The translations under genes and the position numbers were made by a program. From Streptomyces cinnamoneus (GTDB lineage: Bacteria; Actinomycetota; Actinomycetes; Streptomycetales; Streptomycetaceae), in contig NZ_PKFQ01000001.1 in NCBI RefSeq assembly GCF_002939475.1, positions 2,294,001 to 2,358,000 of the forward strand: DNA of 64,000 bases, written 5' to 3'. Below, piece after piece: positions 42,428 to 52,174 of this stretch (the first letter of the stretch is position 1; each line of letters starts with the position of its first letter). Under the pieces are notes generated by a model. It searched no databases and was not told the origin of the DNA. It saw only the letters and a list, made by a program, of their open reading frames with translations.

Positions 42428-44619
42428 CGGTCGTCGTCCTCCCGGCGGGCGGGCTCGGGTTCGGGCGGGGAGGCGGAGGCGGACGGGGAGGCCGATTCCG
42501 AGCCGGACGGCGACGGGGACGGCGACGGGAGGGGCTGGGCCTCGATGGTGCCGTCCTTCTCGACCTTGGGGAGCTTCGCCTCGGGGTGGGGCAGCAGGGC
42601 CTTCTTGTCGTCGATCTTGCCCTGTTCGTCGACGCCGTAGAGGGCGTTGTAGATGTTGCGCACGGCGGGGCCGGAGGCGCCGGAGCCGGTGCCGCCCTGG
42701 GAGATGGTCATGATGACCGTGTAGTCCGCGGTGTAGGTGGCGAACCACGAGGTGGTCTGCTTGCCGTAGACCTCGGCGGTGCCGGTCTTGGCGTGCATGG
42801 GGATCTGCTTCTGGGGCCAGCCGCCGAACCGCCAGGCGGCGGTGCCCTGGGTGGCCACGCCGGCGAGGGCGGCGTCGATCTGGTCGCGCGTCCTGGCGTC
42901 GAAGGGCAGCTTGCCGTGCGAGGTGGGCGCGATCTCCCGGATGCTCTTGCCGTCGGGGCTGACGACGGCCTTGCCCACGGTGGGGTTGTAGAGGGTGCCG
43001 CCGTTGCTGATGGCGGCGTAGATGGTGGCCATCTGGACGGGGGTGACCAGGGTGTCGCCCTGCCCGATGGAGTAGTTGACGGAGTCACCGGCGCGCATGC
43101 GCATGCCGGACTCGCAGTTCTCCTTGGCGATCTTCCCGGCGTAGCTGTCGTCCTTGTCGCCCTGCTTGCACCAGGCGTCCTTGTTGGCGTCCCAGTAGCG
43201 CTTCTTCCACTCGCGGTCGGGGACGCGGCCGCGGACCTCGTTGGGGAGGTCGATGCCGGTCTCCTTGCCGAGGCCGAACTGGTGGGCGGTCTTGTAGAAC
43301 CAGTCGGCGGGGTGCTTGGGGTTGTTGCCGCCGTCCTTCTGCCACTGGCGGTAGGCCAGGTCGTAGAAGACGGTGTCGCAGGAGACCTCCAGCGCGCGGC
43401 CGAGGTCGATGGACCCGTAGCCCTTGGACTCGAAGTTCTTGAAGACCTGGTTGCCGATGCTGTAGGAGCTGGAGCAGTTGTAGTTGCCGTTGAAGTCGTA
43501 TCCGGCGTTGACGGCCGCCGTGGTCGAGATGACCTTGAAGATGGAGCCGGGGGCGGCCTGGCCCTGGATGGCCCGGTTGAGCAGCGGGTAGTCGGAGTCC
43601 TTGCCGGTCAGGGCCTGATAGTCCTTCGCGGAGATGCCGCCGACCCAGGCGTTGGGGTCGTAGGTGGGGTTGGAGGCCATGGCCACGACGCGGCCGGTCT
43701 TGGACTCCATCACGACGACGGCTCCGGAGTCGGCCTTGTAGGGGACGCCGGTGTTGCGGTCGATCTCCTTGCGGGCGTCCTTCATGGCCTGGTCGAGCTC
43801 GCGTTCCGCTATGGCCTGCACCCGTGCGTCGATGCTGGTGACGACGGCGGCGCCGGGCACGGCCTTGTCGCTCTTGGCCTTGCCGATGACGCGGCCGAGG
43901 TTGTCGACCTCGTAGCGGGTGACGCCGGCCTTGCCGCGCAGCTCGGCGTCGTACTGGCGCTCCAGGCCCGAGCGGCCGACCTGGTCGGAGCGCATCAGCG
44001 GCGTGTGGGAGTCCTTGGCCTTGGTGATCTCCTCGTCGGTGACGGGCGACAGGTAGCCGAGGACCTGGGCGGTGTTGGAGCCCGCGGGGCCGCCGTAGCG
44101 GCGGACGGCGGTGGGCTCGGCGGTGATGCCCGGGAAGTCCTCCTGGCGCTCGCGGATCTGGAGGGCCTGCTGGGTGGTGGCCTCGTCGGTGATGGGGATG
44201 GGCTGGTACGGCGAGCCGGCCCAGCAGGGCTTGGGCGTCTTGGCGTCGCACAGCCGCACCTTGGCGGCGACCTCCTCGGGCTTCAGGCCCAGGACGCCGG
44301 CGAGGCGGCCCAGGACGGTCTTGCCCTTGTCCTTCATCTTCATCAGGTCGGTGCGGTTGGCGGAGACCACCAGGCGGGTCTCGTTGTCGGCGAGCGGCAC
44401 GCCGCGGGCGTCGAGGATCGAGCCGCGCGTGGCCGGGGCGACGACCTGCTGGATGTGGTTGCTGGCGGCCTCGGCCGTGTACTGGTCGCCGTTGCGGATC
44501 TGGAGGTACCACAGGCGGCCGGCGAGGGTGATCAGCAGGGAGAAGACGAGGATCTGGATGACCACCAGCCGGATGGTGATGCGTGAGGTCCGGCCGGAGT
44601 CGGGGTGGTTGCCGCTCAC
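42424..44619 (-). CDS. mrdA: Penicillin-binding protein 2 (class B transpeptidase)
   Basis: A 731-residue protein. One N-terminal membrane helix (ITIRLVVIQILVFSLLITLAG) is followed by the PBP dimerisation region (APATRGSILDARGVPLADN) and the transpeptidase domain. The active-site Ser is in GQAAPGSIFKVIST (SxxK), the second motif is near VNYSIGQGD, and MHAKTGTAEVY gives the KTG box. The Pro/Ser/Glu-rich tail is longer than in E. coli PBP2. GTG start overlaps the mreD stop (GTGA). Partners with RodA to build lateral or spore wall. Confidence 0.95.
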   Translation of the reverse strand: MSGNHPDSGRTSRITIRLVVIQILVFSLLITLAGRLWYLQIRNGDQYTAEAASNHIQQVVAPATRGSILDARGVPLADNETRLVVSANRTDLMKMKDKGKTVLGRLAGVLGLKPEEVAAKVRLCDAKTPKPCWAGSPYQPIPITDEATTQQALQIRERQEDFPGITAEPTAVRRYGGPAGSNTAQVLGYLSPVTDEEITKAKDSHTPLMRSDQVGRSGLERQYDAELRGKAGVTRYEVDNLGRVIGKAKSDKAVPGAAVVTSIDARVQAIAERELDQAMKDARKEIDRNTGVPYKADSGAVVVMESKTGRVVAMASNPTYDPNAWVGGISAKDYQALTGKDSDYPLLNRAIQGQAAPGSIFKVISTTAAVNAGYDFNGNYNCSSSYSIGNQVFKNFESKGYGSIDLGRALEVSCDTVFYDLAYRQWQKDGGNNPKHPADWFYKTAHQFGLGKETGIDLPNEVRGRVPDREWKKRYWDANKDAWCKQGDKDDSYAGKIAKENCESGMRMRAGDSVNYSIGQGDTLVTPVQMATIYAAISNGGTLYNPTVGKAVVSPDGKSIREIAPTSHGKLPFDARTRDQIDAALAGVATQGTAAWRFGGWPQKQIPMHAKTGTAEVYGKQTTSWFATYTADYTVIMTISQGGTGSGASGPAVRNIYNALYGVDEQGKIDDKKALLPHPEAKLPKVEKDGTIEAQPLPSPSPSPSGSESASPSASASPPEPEPARREDDDR

Positions 44620-45329
44620 AGCCGCTTGCCCCCCTTGATCTTGATGCGCTGCTTCTTGGCGGACCGCACCAGCAGTCCGCCGCGCTGGCCGCCGATCCAG
44701 CTCCTGCGGCCCATCAGGTTCTTGCGGCCCGTCCGGCTCGCGCGGCCGACGCGGAAGCTGCCGCCGGACATCCGGCTGTAGGGGCCCTCGGCCGTCGCGA
44801 CGGCGGTCCCCTCGGCCGTGAGCGGGTCACCGGCGGTGCGCCGGGCGAGGGCCATGATGAGCGGCACGGTGAAGGGCGCCAGCAGCAGGTCGTAGAGCGC
44901 CGCGGTGCACACGAGGCCGGTGAGCCCCACGTGACGGGCGGCCGTGTCGCCGACGAGGGAGCCGACGAGGGCGTACAGCAGCGTCGAGCCGATGGCCGCG
45001 GCGAGGACGGCGAGCATGGGGACCGTGGCCGAGCGGAGCCGGCCGGTCTCGGGCCGGACGAGGCCCACGAGGTAGCCGATGAGGCAGAGCACCAGCGCGT
45101 AGCGGCCGGTGGCGTGGTCGGCGGGGGGCGCGAGGTCGGCGAGGAGGCCGGCGCCGAAGCCGACGAGGGCGCCCGCGGTGTGGCCGTGGACGAGGGCGAG
45201 GGCGACCACGACGAGGAGCACCAGGTCGGGCACGGCGCCGGGCAGGTGCAGGCGGGCGAAGATGCTGACCTGGACGACGAGGGCCAGCACCACGAGCGCG
45301 GCCGACAGCAGGATCCGGTTGAGGCGCAT
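44616..45329 (-). CDS. mreD: Rod shape-determining protein MreD
   Basis: A 237-residue protein with about five to six membrane helices (ILLSAALVVLALVVQVSIFA at the start, LLVVVALALVHGHTAGALVGF later). The MreD-like core is followed by an extra basic C-terminal tail of about 60 residues (SGGSFRVGRASRTGRKNLMG and on), which is longer than typical MreD. It is 4 bases from mreC and overlaps mrdA. Confidence 0.9.
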   Translation of the reverse strand: MRLNRILLSAALVVLALVVQVSIFARLHLPGAVPDLVLLVVVALALVHGHTAGALVGFGAGLLADLAPPADHATGRYALVLCLIGYLVGLVRPETGRLRSATVPMLAVLAAAIGSTLLYALVGSLVGDTAARHVGLTGLVCTAALYDLLLAPFTVPLIMALARRTAGDPLTAEGTAVATAEGPYSRMSGGSFRVGRASRTGRKNLMGRRSWIGGQRGGLLVRSAKKQRIKIKGGKRL

Positions 45330-45333
45330 CGGT

Positions 45334-46266
45334 CTAGTCCTGGGGTTGGGCGCTCGGGGAGGGCGAGACGGTGACGGTCACCGTGGGGGCGGGCTTGGGG
45401 GCCTCGGGCTTGGGCGGCAGGACGGTGTCGCGCGGGTCCTCGCGGGGCGCCTGAACGACGACGCCGACGAGGTCGAGCTTGCTGAAGCCGACGAAGGGGC
45501 GGACCTGGAGGGTGCGGGTGAGGCCGCCGCCGGCGGGCTCGACGCGGGTGACCTCGCCGACGGGGACGCCGGGGACGAAGGGCTTGTCCTTGCTGGAGCC
45601 GAAGGTCACCAGCCGGTCGCCTTCGTGCACGACGGCCTTGCCGTTGAGGAGTTCGACGCGCAGCGAGCGGTCGCCCTGGCCGCCGGCGAAGCCGAGCTCG
45701 CCGGTCTTCTCCATGCGGGTGCCGACGGTGAACTTGGGGTCGCTGGCGAGCAGGACGGTGGAGGTGGAGGGGCCGACGGTGGTGACGCGGCCGACGAGGC
45801 CGTCGCCGTTGAGCACGGTCATGTCGCGCCGGACGCCGTCGTCGCTGCCGATGTCGATGGTGACGGTCCAGGAGAAGCCCTGCGCGGCTCCTATGGCGAT
45901 GACCTGGGCGCCCTTGATGCCGTACTGGCCGCGGGCGGCGGTCCCCAGCATGGTGTCGAGCTCGCGGAGCCGGCCGCGGTTGCGGTCGTCGCTGCCGAGC
46001 TTCTGCTTCAGGGCGGTGTTCTCGCGTTCCAGGTCGGTGATCCGCCGGCTCCGGTCGCCGGAGTCCCGGACGGCGGCGACGGCGTCGCCCACGGGGTCGA
46101 CGGCGGCGGCGACGCCCTTCTCCACCGGACCGAAGACCGAGGCGGCGGCGTGCCGCGCGCCGTCGAGCGGGGACTGCTCACCGCCGCGGATGTCGACCGT
46201 GATCAGCGCGAACGCGATCGCGATCAGCAGCACCAGCAGCAGCCGGCTCTCTCGTGTGTCCCTCAC
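45334..46266 (-). CDS. mreC: Rod shape-determining protein MreC
   Basis: A 310-residue protein with one N-terminal helix (LLLVLLIAIAFALITVDI). A coiled-coil segment (RRITDLERENTALKQKLGS) and the periplasmic beta domain with VTTVGPSTSTVLLASDPKF and GDRLVTFGSS follow. The Pro-rich C-terminus is probably disordered. GTG start. It bridges MreB and MreD to PBPs in the elongation/sporulation complex. Confidence 0.94.
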   Translation of the reverse strand: MRDTRESRLLLVLLIAIAFALITVDIRGGEQSPLDGARHAAASVFGPVEKGVAAAVDPVGDAVAAVRDSGDRSRRITDLERENTALKQKLGSDDRNRGRLRELDTMLGTAARGQYGIKGAQVIAIGAAQGFSWTVTIDIGSDDGVRRDMTVLNGDGLVGRVTTVGPSTSTVLLASDPKFTVGTRMEKTGELGFAGGQGDRSLRVELLNGKAVVHEGDRLVTFGSSKDKPFVPGVPVGEVTRVEPAGGGLTRTLQVRPFVGFSKLDLVGVVVQAPREDPRDTVLPPKPEAPKPAPTVTVTVSPSPSAQPQD

Positions 46267-46395
46267 GTGCGGCGGCGTGCCCTTCTCGTGGGACCGTCCG
46301 GCTGCGGTTCCGGGCGGTCATCGGAAGCGTTCTGCCTGTATATCAGGTTGTTTCGGTGCTCCCGGCGCGCCGGGGGAACCGGGGGCCGGCACCGG

Positions 46396-47427
46396 TCACC
46401 TACGGGGCTGGGCGTCCAACACCTGCTGGAGCGCCTCGAACTCCTCGACGCACTTGCCGGAGCCGAGCGCGACGGAGTCCAGGGGGTCCTCGGCGATGTG
46501 GATCGGCATGCCGGTCTCCCGGCGCAGCCGCTCGTCGAGGCCGCGCAGGAGAGCGCCGCCGCCGGTGAGAACGATGCCGCGGTCCATCACGTCACCGGAC
46601 AGCTCGGGCGGGCACTTGTCGAGCGTGGTCTTGACGGCGTCGACGATGGAGTTGACGGGCTCCTCGATGGCCTTGCGGACCTCGGCGGCCGAGATGACCA
46701 CGGTCTTGGGCAGGCCGCTGACGAGGTCGCGGCCGCGGATCTCGGTGTGCTCGTCCTGCTCCAGGTCGTAGGCCGAGCCGATGGTGATCTTGATCTGTTC
46801 GGCGGTGCGCTCGCCCAGCAGGAGGCTGTACTCCTTCTTGATGTGCTGGATGATCGCGTTGTCCAGCTCGTCGCCGGCCACCCGGATGGACTGCGCGGTG
46901 ACGATCCCGCCGAGGGAGATGACGGCGACCTCGGTGGTGCCGCCGCCGATGTCCACGACCATGTTGCCGGTGGCCTCGTGGACGGGCAGGCCCGAGCCGA
47001 TCGCGGCGGCCATCGGCTCCTCGATGATGTGCACCTGGCGGGCACCGGCCTGGGTGGAGGCCTCGATGACGGCGCGGCGCTCGACGCCGGTGATGCCGGA
47101 GGGCACGCAGACGACCACCCGGGGGCGGGCCATCCAGCGCCGCTTGTGGATCTTGAGGATGAAATAGCGGAGCATCCGCTCGGTGATCTCGAAGTCGGCG
47201 ATCACACCGTCCTTCAGCGGGCGCACCGCGACGATGTTGCCCGGGGTCCGGCCGATCATCTTCTTCGCCTCGGCGCCGACCGCGAGAATGCCACCGGTGT
47301 TCGTATTGATCGCGACGACTGACGGCTCGTTGAGAACGATGCCGCGGCCTCTGACGTACACCAGCGTGTTGGCGGTCCCGAGGTCGACAGCCATGTCACG
47401 GCCGATGAACGACATGTTGTTCCCCAT
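46396..47427 (-). CDS. mreB: Actin-like rod shape/sporulation protein MreB
   Basis: A 343-residue actin homologue. Nucleotide-binding motifs: [19 protein letters not shown] (phosphate 1), [20 protein letters not shown] (phosphate 2) and [17 protein letters not shown] (adenosine). In Streptomyces MreB acts mainly in spore wall thickening. Start is ATG 47427; an in-frame ATG at 47415 ([13 protein letters not shown]), with GGGGAA upstream, is equally plausible. First gene of the operon ending at rodA. Confidence 0.97.
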   Translation of the reverse strand: MGNNMSFIGRDMAVDLGTANTLVYVRGRGIVLNEPSVVAINTNTGGILAVGAEAKKMIGRTPGNIVAVRPLKDGVIADFEITERMLRYFILKIHKRRWMARPRVVVCVPSGITGVERRAVIEASTQAGARQVHIIEEPMAAAIGSGLPVHEATGNMVVDIGGGTTEVAVISLGGIVTAQSIRVAGDELDNAIIQHIKKEYSLLLGERTAEQIKITIGSAYDLEQDEHTEIRGRDLVSGLPKTVVISAAEVRKAIEEPVNSIVDAVKTTLDKCPPELSGDVMDRGIVLTGGGALLRGLDERLRRETGMPIHIAEDPLDSVALGSGKCVEEFEALQQVLDAQPRR

Positions 47428-47638
47428 GAGGATACGTCTGGCCTTCCCAGCTGGAGCGATTGCTTACTTGAGGTCGGCAGGTGGTGCGCTGCGGGGCGCC
47501 GAGGCTTCATCGTAGTCTCGCCCGCTCGAACGCGGTGCGAGGGTTCCTCCGCCATTGTGGGCGGAACACGACCCGGCCCCAGTAATGGTGACGTCGTGTC
47601 GGAGTGAGAGGTTCCCTCGTTCGCCGCGCATATGCCAA
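47428..47638. other. Intergenic region upstream of mreB
   Basis: About 210 bases without a credible gene. It must carry the mreB promoter(s), since the next feature upstream is the ndk 3' structure. No consensus -35/-10 pair could be chosen confidently. Confidence 0.6.
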
Positions 47639-47710
47639 GGGCGACCGTTGAATTACTGGGCCGGGGAGCCCGGGTGCTCACCCCCGGGAAAACACAGTAA
47701 TCGGTCGCCC
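47639..47710 (-). terminator. Long composite hairpin after ndk
   Basis: Outer arms 47639-47647 with 47702-47710 (9 bp), then a 4-base bulge on one side, then 47652-47658 with 47695-47701 (7 bp). An inner CCCGGG pair sits inside. It starts 33 bases past the ndk stop; larger than usual for a simple terminator. Confidence 0.65.
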
Positions 47711-47742
47711 CAGATCACCATGGGCGTTCGTCTGATCCGGTA

Positions 47743-48156
47743 TCAGGCGAGGCCGGGAAAGAAAATCTTGATTTCCCGCTGGGCGGACTCCTCGGAGTCC
47801 GAGGCGTGGATCAGGTTCTCCCGCGTGATGGTGCCGAAGTCGCCGCGGATGGAGCCGGGAGCGGCCGCGATGGGGTCGGTCGGGCCGGCCAGCGCCCGGA
47901 CGCCCTCGATCACGCGCTCGCCCTCGACGACCATGGCCACGACGGGGCCGGAGGACATGAAGCCCATCAGGGGCTCGTAGAAGTCCCGGCCGACGTGCTC
48001 GGCGTAGTGCTGCTCCAGCGTCGCGCGGTCCAGGGTGCGCAGCTCCAGCGCGCTGATCGTCCAGCCGGCCTTGCGCTCGATGCGGGCGATGATCTCGCCG
48101 ACCAGCTTCCGCTGCACGGCGTCCGGCTTGAGGAGGACGAGGGTGCGCTGGCTCAT
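47743..48156 (-). CDS. ndk: Nucleoside diphosphate kinase
   Basis: A 137-residue enzyme balancing NTP pools with a phosphohistidine intermediate. RTLVLLKPDAVQRKLVGEI starts the protein, and the active-site His is in NLIHASDSEESA (the family consensus has Gly where this has Ala after His). Length is typical. GGAG lies 7 bases before the ATG. Confidence 0.97.
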   Translation of the reverse strand: MSQRTLVLLKPDAVQRKLVGEIIARIERKAGWTISALELRTLDRATLEQHYAEHVGRDFYEPLMGFMSSGPVVAMVVEGERVIEGVRALAGPTDPIAAAPGSIRGDFGTITRENLIHASDSEESAQREIKIFFPGLA

Positions 48157-48262
48157 ACTGCGGCTCCTTGCGGCGATCGAGTGTGGTGGGCAGAGAGTAC
48201 AGGGGGCCGGCCGGGCGGCGGCACCCGGACCGGGATCACCCGGTCCGGGAAGGGCGCGCCGG

Positions 48263-48607
48263 TCAGGAGGCCTCCGCCTGGGCGGCGGCGAAGCGGGCCT
48301 TGGCTTCGTCGACCTTGCGGCCGAAGTGGACCGAGGCCCACCACAGACCGGCGAAGACCACCCCGAGGATGAACATCATCGGCACGACGAGGCCGCTGGC
48401 GATCAGCCCGATCTGGAGCGCCCAGCCCAGCTGGACCCCGCCGGGCCGGGTGAGCATCCCGCACAGCAGCACGCTGAGCACCATCGCCGTCCCGCTGACG
48501 GCCCAGACGGTGCCGGTGGACAGGTCGGAGGTCTGCATGGCGACCAGGCCGGCGAAGCCGATGACGAAGAACTCCCCGATCAGGGTGCTCGCACACAGCG
48601 TCCGCAT
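48263..48607 (-). CDS. DUF4233 family small membrane protein
   Basis: A 114-residue protein with about four membrane helices (LIGEFFVIGFAGLVAMQTS, ALQIGLIASGLVVPMMFILG and others) and a charged cytoplasmic tail (FGRKVDEAKARFAAA). It begins 2 bases after the folC stop, the standard position of DUF4233 in actinobacteria. Function unknown. Confidence 0.85.
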   Translation of the reverse strand: MRTLCASTLIGEFFVIGFAGLVAMQTSDLSTGTVWAVSGTAMVLSVLLCGMLTRPGGVQLGWALQIGLIASGLVVPMMFILGVVFAGLWWASVHFGRKVDEAKARFAAAQAEAS

Positions 48608-48609
48608 GA

Positions 48610-50157
48610 TCAGCCCCTCCCCAGCAGCAGCCGGGCCTCGCCCACGGTGACCACCGAGCCGGTGACCAGGACGCCCGCCCCGGAGTACTCGCCCTCTTCC
48701 TCGGCGAGGGTGATGGCCGCCTCCAGGGCGTCGTCCAGGCGCGGCTCGACCTGGACCCGCTCGGCGCCGAAGACCTCGACGGCCAGGCCGGCCAGCTCGT
48801 CCACGTCCATGGCGCGCGGGGTGGAGTTCCGGGTGACGACGATCTCCGCGAAGATCGGCTCGAAGGCCTCCAGGAGGCCGCGCACGTCCTTGTCGGCACT
48901 GGTGCCGACGACGCCGACGAGACGGCTGAAACCGAACGCCTCCGTGACGCCCTCGGCGGTGACCCGGGCGCCGGCCGGGTTGTGCGCGGCGTCCAGCACG
49001 ACGGTGGGGCTGCGGCGCACGACCTCCAGCCGGCCCGGCGAGGTGACCGAGGCGAAGGCGCGGCGGACGGTGTCGATGTCGAGCGTGCGGGCGTGCTGCG
49101 AGCCGATGCCGAAGAACGCCTCGACGGCGGCCAGGGCCACCGCGGCGTTGTGCGCCTGGTGCGCGCCGTACAGGGGCAGGAAGACGTCCTCGTAGTCGCC
49201 GCCCAGGCCGCGCAGGGTCAGCAGCTGGCCGCCGACGGCGACCTCGCGGGCGGTGACGCCGAACTCCATGCCCTCGCGGGCGACCGTGGCGTCCACGCCG
49301 ACGGAGTGCTTCAGGAGGGCCTGGGCCGCGTCCACGGGCTGCTGGGCGAGGACGACGGTGGCGTCGGCCTTGATGATCCCGGCCTTCTCCCCGGCGATCT
49401 CGCCGGGGGTCTCGCCGAGCCGGTCGGTGTGGTCGAGCGCGATCGGGGTGACCACGGCGACGGTGCCGTCCACGACGTTGGTCGCGTCCCAGGTGCCGCC
49501 CATGCCGACCTCGACGACGGCCACGTCCACGGGGGCGTCGGCGAAGGCCGCGAAGGCCATGCCGGTGAGCACCTCGAAGAAGGAGAGCCGGTACTCCTCG
49601 CGGTCGTCGACCATCTGGACGTAGGGCTGGACGTCGCGGTACGTCTCGATGAAGCGCTCGGCGGAGATGGGGGCGCCGTCCAGGCTGATCCGCTCGGTGA
49701 CGGACTGCACGTGCGGGCTGGTGTAGCGGCCGGTGCGCAGGTCGAAGGCGGCCAGCAGGGCCTCGATCATGCGGGCGGTGCTGGTCTTGCCGTTGGTGCC
49801 GGTGATGTGGATCGAGGGGTAGGAGCGCTGCGGCTGGCCCAGGATGTCCATCAGCGCTTCCATGCGCACCAGCGACGGGTCCAGCTTGGTCTCGCCCCAG
49901 CGGCCGGCCAGCTCGGCCTCCACCTCGCGCAGCGCCCGGTCCACCTCGGGGTCCTCGGGGCGCGCCGGGACGCCGTCGCCCTGCGGAGGGCCGGCCTGGG
50001 TGCGCAGGGTGCGGCTGCCGGCCTCGATCACCGCCAGGTCGGGGTCGCGGTCGGTCTCGGCTCCTACGATCTCTTCGAACTCGTCGGGGACGCCGTTTTC
50101 ACCGGGTTCTCCGGATTCGTGGTCGCCGGTGTCGTCGTTCAGGGGGCGCTCGGTCAC
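48610..50157 (-). CDS. folC: Folylpolyglutamate synthase / dihydrofolate synthase
   Basis: A 515-residue Mur-ligase-type enzyme adding glutamate to folates. The P-loop is SIHITGTNGKTSTARM; EVGMGGTWDATNVVD, LDHTDRLGETPGEIAGEKAG and VVLDAAHNPAGA follow. The first 95 residues are an acidic, disordered extension. GTG at 50157 is chosen: TAGACT is 7 bases upstream, and the further upstream frame is antisense to a kinase gene. Downstream genes are DUF4233 and ndk. In related genomes valS is next upstream; here a 6-kb block intervenes. Confidence 0.94.
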   Translation of the reverse strand: MTERPLNDDTGDHESGEPGENGVPDEFEEIVGAETDRDPDLAVIEAGSRTLRTQAGPPQGDGVPARPEDPEVDRALREVEAELAGRWGETKLDPSLVRMEALMDILGQPQRSYPSIHITGTNGKTSTARMIEALLAAFDLRTGRYTSPHVQSVTERISLDGAPISAERFIETYRDVQPYVQMVDDREEYRLSFFEVLTGMAFAAFADAPVDVAVVEVGMGGTWDATNVVDGTVAVVTPIALDHTDRLGETPGEIAGEKAGIIKADATVVLAQQPVDAAQALLKHSVGVDATVAREGMEFGVTAREVAVGGQLLTLRGLGGDYEDVFLPLYGAHQAHNAAVALAAVEAFFGIGSQHARTLDIDTVRRAFASVTSPGRLEVVRRSPTVVLDAAHNPAGARVTAEGVTEAFGFSRLVGVVGTSADKDVRGLLEAFEPIFAEIVVTRNSTPRAMDVDELAGLAVEVFGAERVQVEPRLDDALEAAITLAEEEGEYSGAGVLVTGSVVTVGEARLLLGRG

Positions 50158-50164
50158 GCGGTCC

Positions 50165-50170
50165 AGTCTA
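50165..50170 (-). promoter_or_regulatory. Candidate -10 of a leaderless folC transcript
   Basis: TAGACT on the minus strand, 7 bases before the GTG at 50157; no Shine-Dalgarno sequence. Confidence 0.45.
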
Positions 50171-50311
50171 CGGACCGGGGGCGCGCGGAGGGCCGGGGCA
50201 CCTCCCACGGCACGGGAAGCGCGCTCATCCGGCGTGGCATACGGTTTTCCTGTCTTGTCCCGGAAGGTTCCTTCGAGTGCGGTTCGAGTGTGGATTCGGC
50301 GGGTGAGAGCC

Positions 50312-51448
50312 ATGGGGACCGAGGACCGCGACCTGCTCCAGGCGGTCCTGGAGGCGCTGCCGGCCGGGGCTCTGGTGCAGAGCCCCACCGACGAGGTGCT
50401 GGCCGTCAACCGCAGGTTCGTGGACATGTTCGACCTCGCCGGCAAGGCCGACCTCTCCCCCGGCGTCCCCATGCGCCCCCTCGTCCCCCTCGTGCGGGCG
50501 TTCTTCTCCGCGGGCTTCGCCCTGCCCCACACACCCGGGGAGATCCTGGCCCGCCGCCACGCCCACCGGGTCGCCGAGATCCCGCTCACCGACGGGCGGA
50601 CCATCCGCCGCGAGGTCGAGCCGCTGCGGCGCGAGGGCGCCTACCTGGGCGCCCTGTGGCTGTTCACCGACATCAGCGACGCCAAGCGCAGCGAGCGGGA
50701 CCTGGAGCGCGACAACCTGACCCTCACGCAGCTGGCCCGGCAGCGCAACGCCTTCACCGCCGCCGCCTCCCACGAGCTGCGCACCCCCCTGGCCGCCGTC
50801 AGCAGCTTCGCCGAGCTGCTCGCCGATCCCGCCGTCGGCGCCCTCACCGCGGAGCAGTCCTCCTTCCTCGACGCCATCCGGCGCAACGCCGGACGGATGC
50901 AACGGGTGATCTCCGACCTGCTGCTGACCACCCGCATGCGGGCCAGCGGGCCCGAGCTGGAGTTCGCCCCCGTGGACGTGCCGGGAATGCTGACGGACAC
51001 CCTCATGGACCACATGGGCGAGATCGAACGGGCCCGGTTGTTCGCCGTCCTCGACTGCGCGGACGGCCCCACCCTGCGCGGCGACCGCCACCGGCTCCAG
51101 CACGTCCTCGGCAACCTGCTGGAGAACGCCGCCAAGTTCACCCCGCCCGGCGGCCGGATCACGATCACCGCCGCGCCCCGGGGCGTCCACTGGGACATCG
51201 AGGTCGCCGACACCGGCATCGGCATCCCCGACGAGCACCGCCACGACATCTTCACCGGCTTCGTCCGGGCCCCCAACGCCCGCAGCGGCGGCTACCCCGG
51301 TACGGGCCTCGGCCTCGCCATCGCCCGCACCGTCGTCGAGCGCCACGGCGGCACGATCACCGCCGGCGGGCGGGAGGGCGAGGGCGCGGTCCTCCGGCTG
51401 CGGCTGCCCGTCGAGGGGCCGCCGCCCGCGCCCGGGCCGGGCCCGTGA
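50312..51448 (+). CDS. PAS-containing cytoplasmic sensor histidine kinase
   Basis: A 378-residue kinase with no membrane segment. A PAS-like input domain (about 1-130; ALPAGALVQSPTDEVLAVNRR, WLFTDISDAKRSE) precedes the HisKA dimerisation domain, with phosphoacceptor His154 in ASHELRTPLAAV. The HATPase domain has NLLENAAKF (N box), DTGIGIP (G1) and GYPGTGLGLAIAR (G2). It therefore senses a cytoplasmic or diffusible signal. The start could also be GTG at 50303. The stop overlaps the response regulator start as GTGA (51445-51448). Confidence 0.92.
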   Translation: MGTEDRDLLQAVLEALPAGALVQSPTDEVLAVNRRFVDMFDLAGKADLSPGVPMRPLVPLVRAFFSAGFALPHTPGEILARRHAHRVAEIPLTDGRTIRREVEPLRREGAYLGALWLFTDISDAKRSERDLERDNLTLTQLARQRNAFTAAASHELRTPLAAVSSFAELLADPAVGALTAEQSSFLDAIRRNAGRMQRVISDLLLTTRMRASGPELEFAPVDVPGMLTDTLMDHMGEIERARLFAVLDCADGPTLRGDRHRLQHVLGNLLENAAKFTPPGGRITITAAPRGVHWDIEVADTGIGIPDEHRHDIFTGFVRAPNARSGGYPGTGLGLAIARTVVERHGGTITAGGREGEGAVLRLRLPVEGPPPAPGPGP

Positions 51449-52170
51449 CCCGGGTCCTGGTCGTCGAGGACGACCCCGACCTCGCCCTCGCGCTGCGGGT
51501 CCTGCTCGCCCGCGCCGGCCACGAGGCGGTGCACGCCGACGACGGCCGCGAGGCCCTGCGGCTGCTGTTCGCCGAGCGGCCCGGCCTGATGATCCTCGAC
51601 ATCGGGCTGCCCGGGCTCGACGGCTGGGAGGTCCTCGAACGCACCCGTGACCTCAGCGACCTGCCCGTCCTGCTGCTGACCGCGCGCGGCGCCGAGAGCG
51701 ACCGGGTGCGGGGCCTGCGCGCCGGGGCGGACGACTACCTCCCCAAGCCGTTCGGCAACGACGAGCTGCTCGCCCGCGTCGAGGCCCTCCTGCGCCGCAG
51801 CGCCCCTGCCCGCTGGGCCGGAGACTCCTTCGGCGGCGACGGGCTGCGGCTCGTGCCCGAGCGGCGCTCGGCGGTGTGGCACGGGCACGAGGCGCGGCTC
51901 AGCGACATCGAGTACCGGCTCCTCCAGGTGCTCGTCCGCAACCGGGGCCGGGTGATCACCACCGACCAGCTGCTCGACCGGGTGTGGGACGACCCGGAGG
52001 GCACCGGCCGGGAGCGGGTGAAGTTCGCCGTGCTGCGGCTGCGCCGCAAGCTGCGCCAGGCCGCCGGGGACGAGGCGGCCGACCCGCTGGAGGCCGTGCG
52101 CGGCCTGGGCTACCGCTACCGGGCGGAGGGCGCGGGCCGGGAGGCGGCGCACGAGGCCGAAGGTCCCTGA
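51445..52170 (+). CDS. OmpR/PhoB family response regulator
   Basis: A 241-residue two-domain regulator. The receiver domain has VVEDDPDLALALR, phosphoacceptor Asp52 in LMILDIGLPGLDGW, LLTARG and the conserved Lys in YLPKPF. A winged-helix DNA-binding domain follows (LSDIEYRLLQVLVRNRGRVIT to VRGLGYRYR). GTG start overlaps the kinase stop by 4 bases. The likely targets are unknown; the adjacent glycan genes are one possibility. Confidence 0.94.
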   Translation: MTRVLVVEDDPDLALALRVLLARAGHEAVHADDGREALRLLFAERPGLMILDIGLPGLDGWEVLERTRDLSDLPVLLLTARGAESDRVRGLRAGADDYLPKPFGNDELLARVEALLRRSAPARWAGDSFGGDGLRLVPERRSAVWHGHEARLSDIEYRLLQVLVRNRGRVITTDQLLDRVWDDPEGTGRERVKFAVLRLRRKLRQAAGDEAADPLEAVRGLGYRYRAEGAGREAAHEAEGP

Positions 52171-52174
52171 CCCC

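Noticed and set aside
49844..50311. Upstream extension of the histidine kinase frame
   Set aside because: It overlaps the start of folC on the other strand and reads Ser/Arg-rich sequence; the PAS domain begins after 50312.
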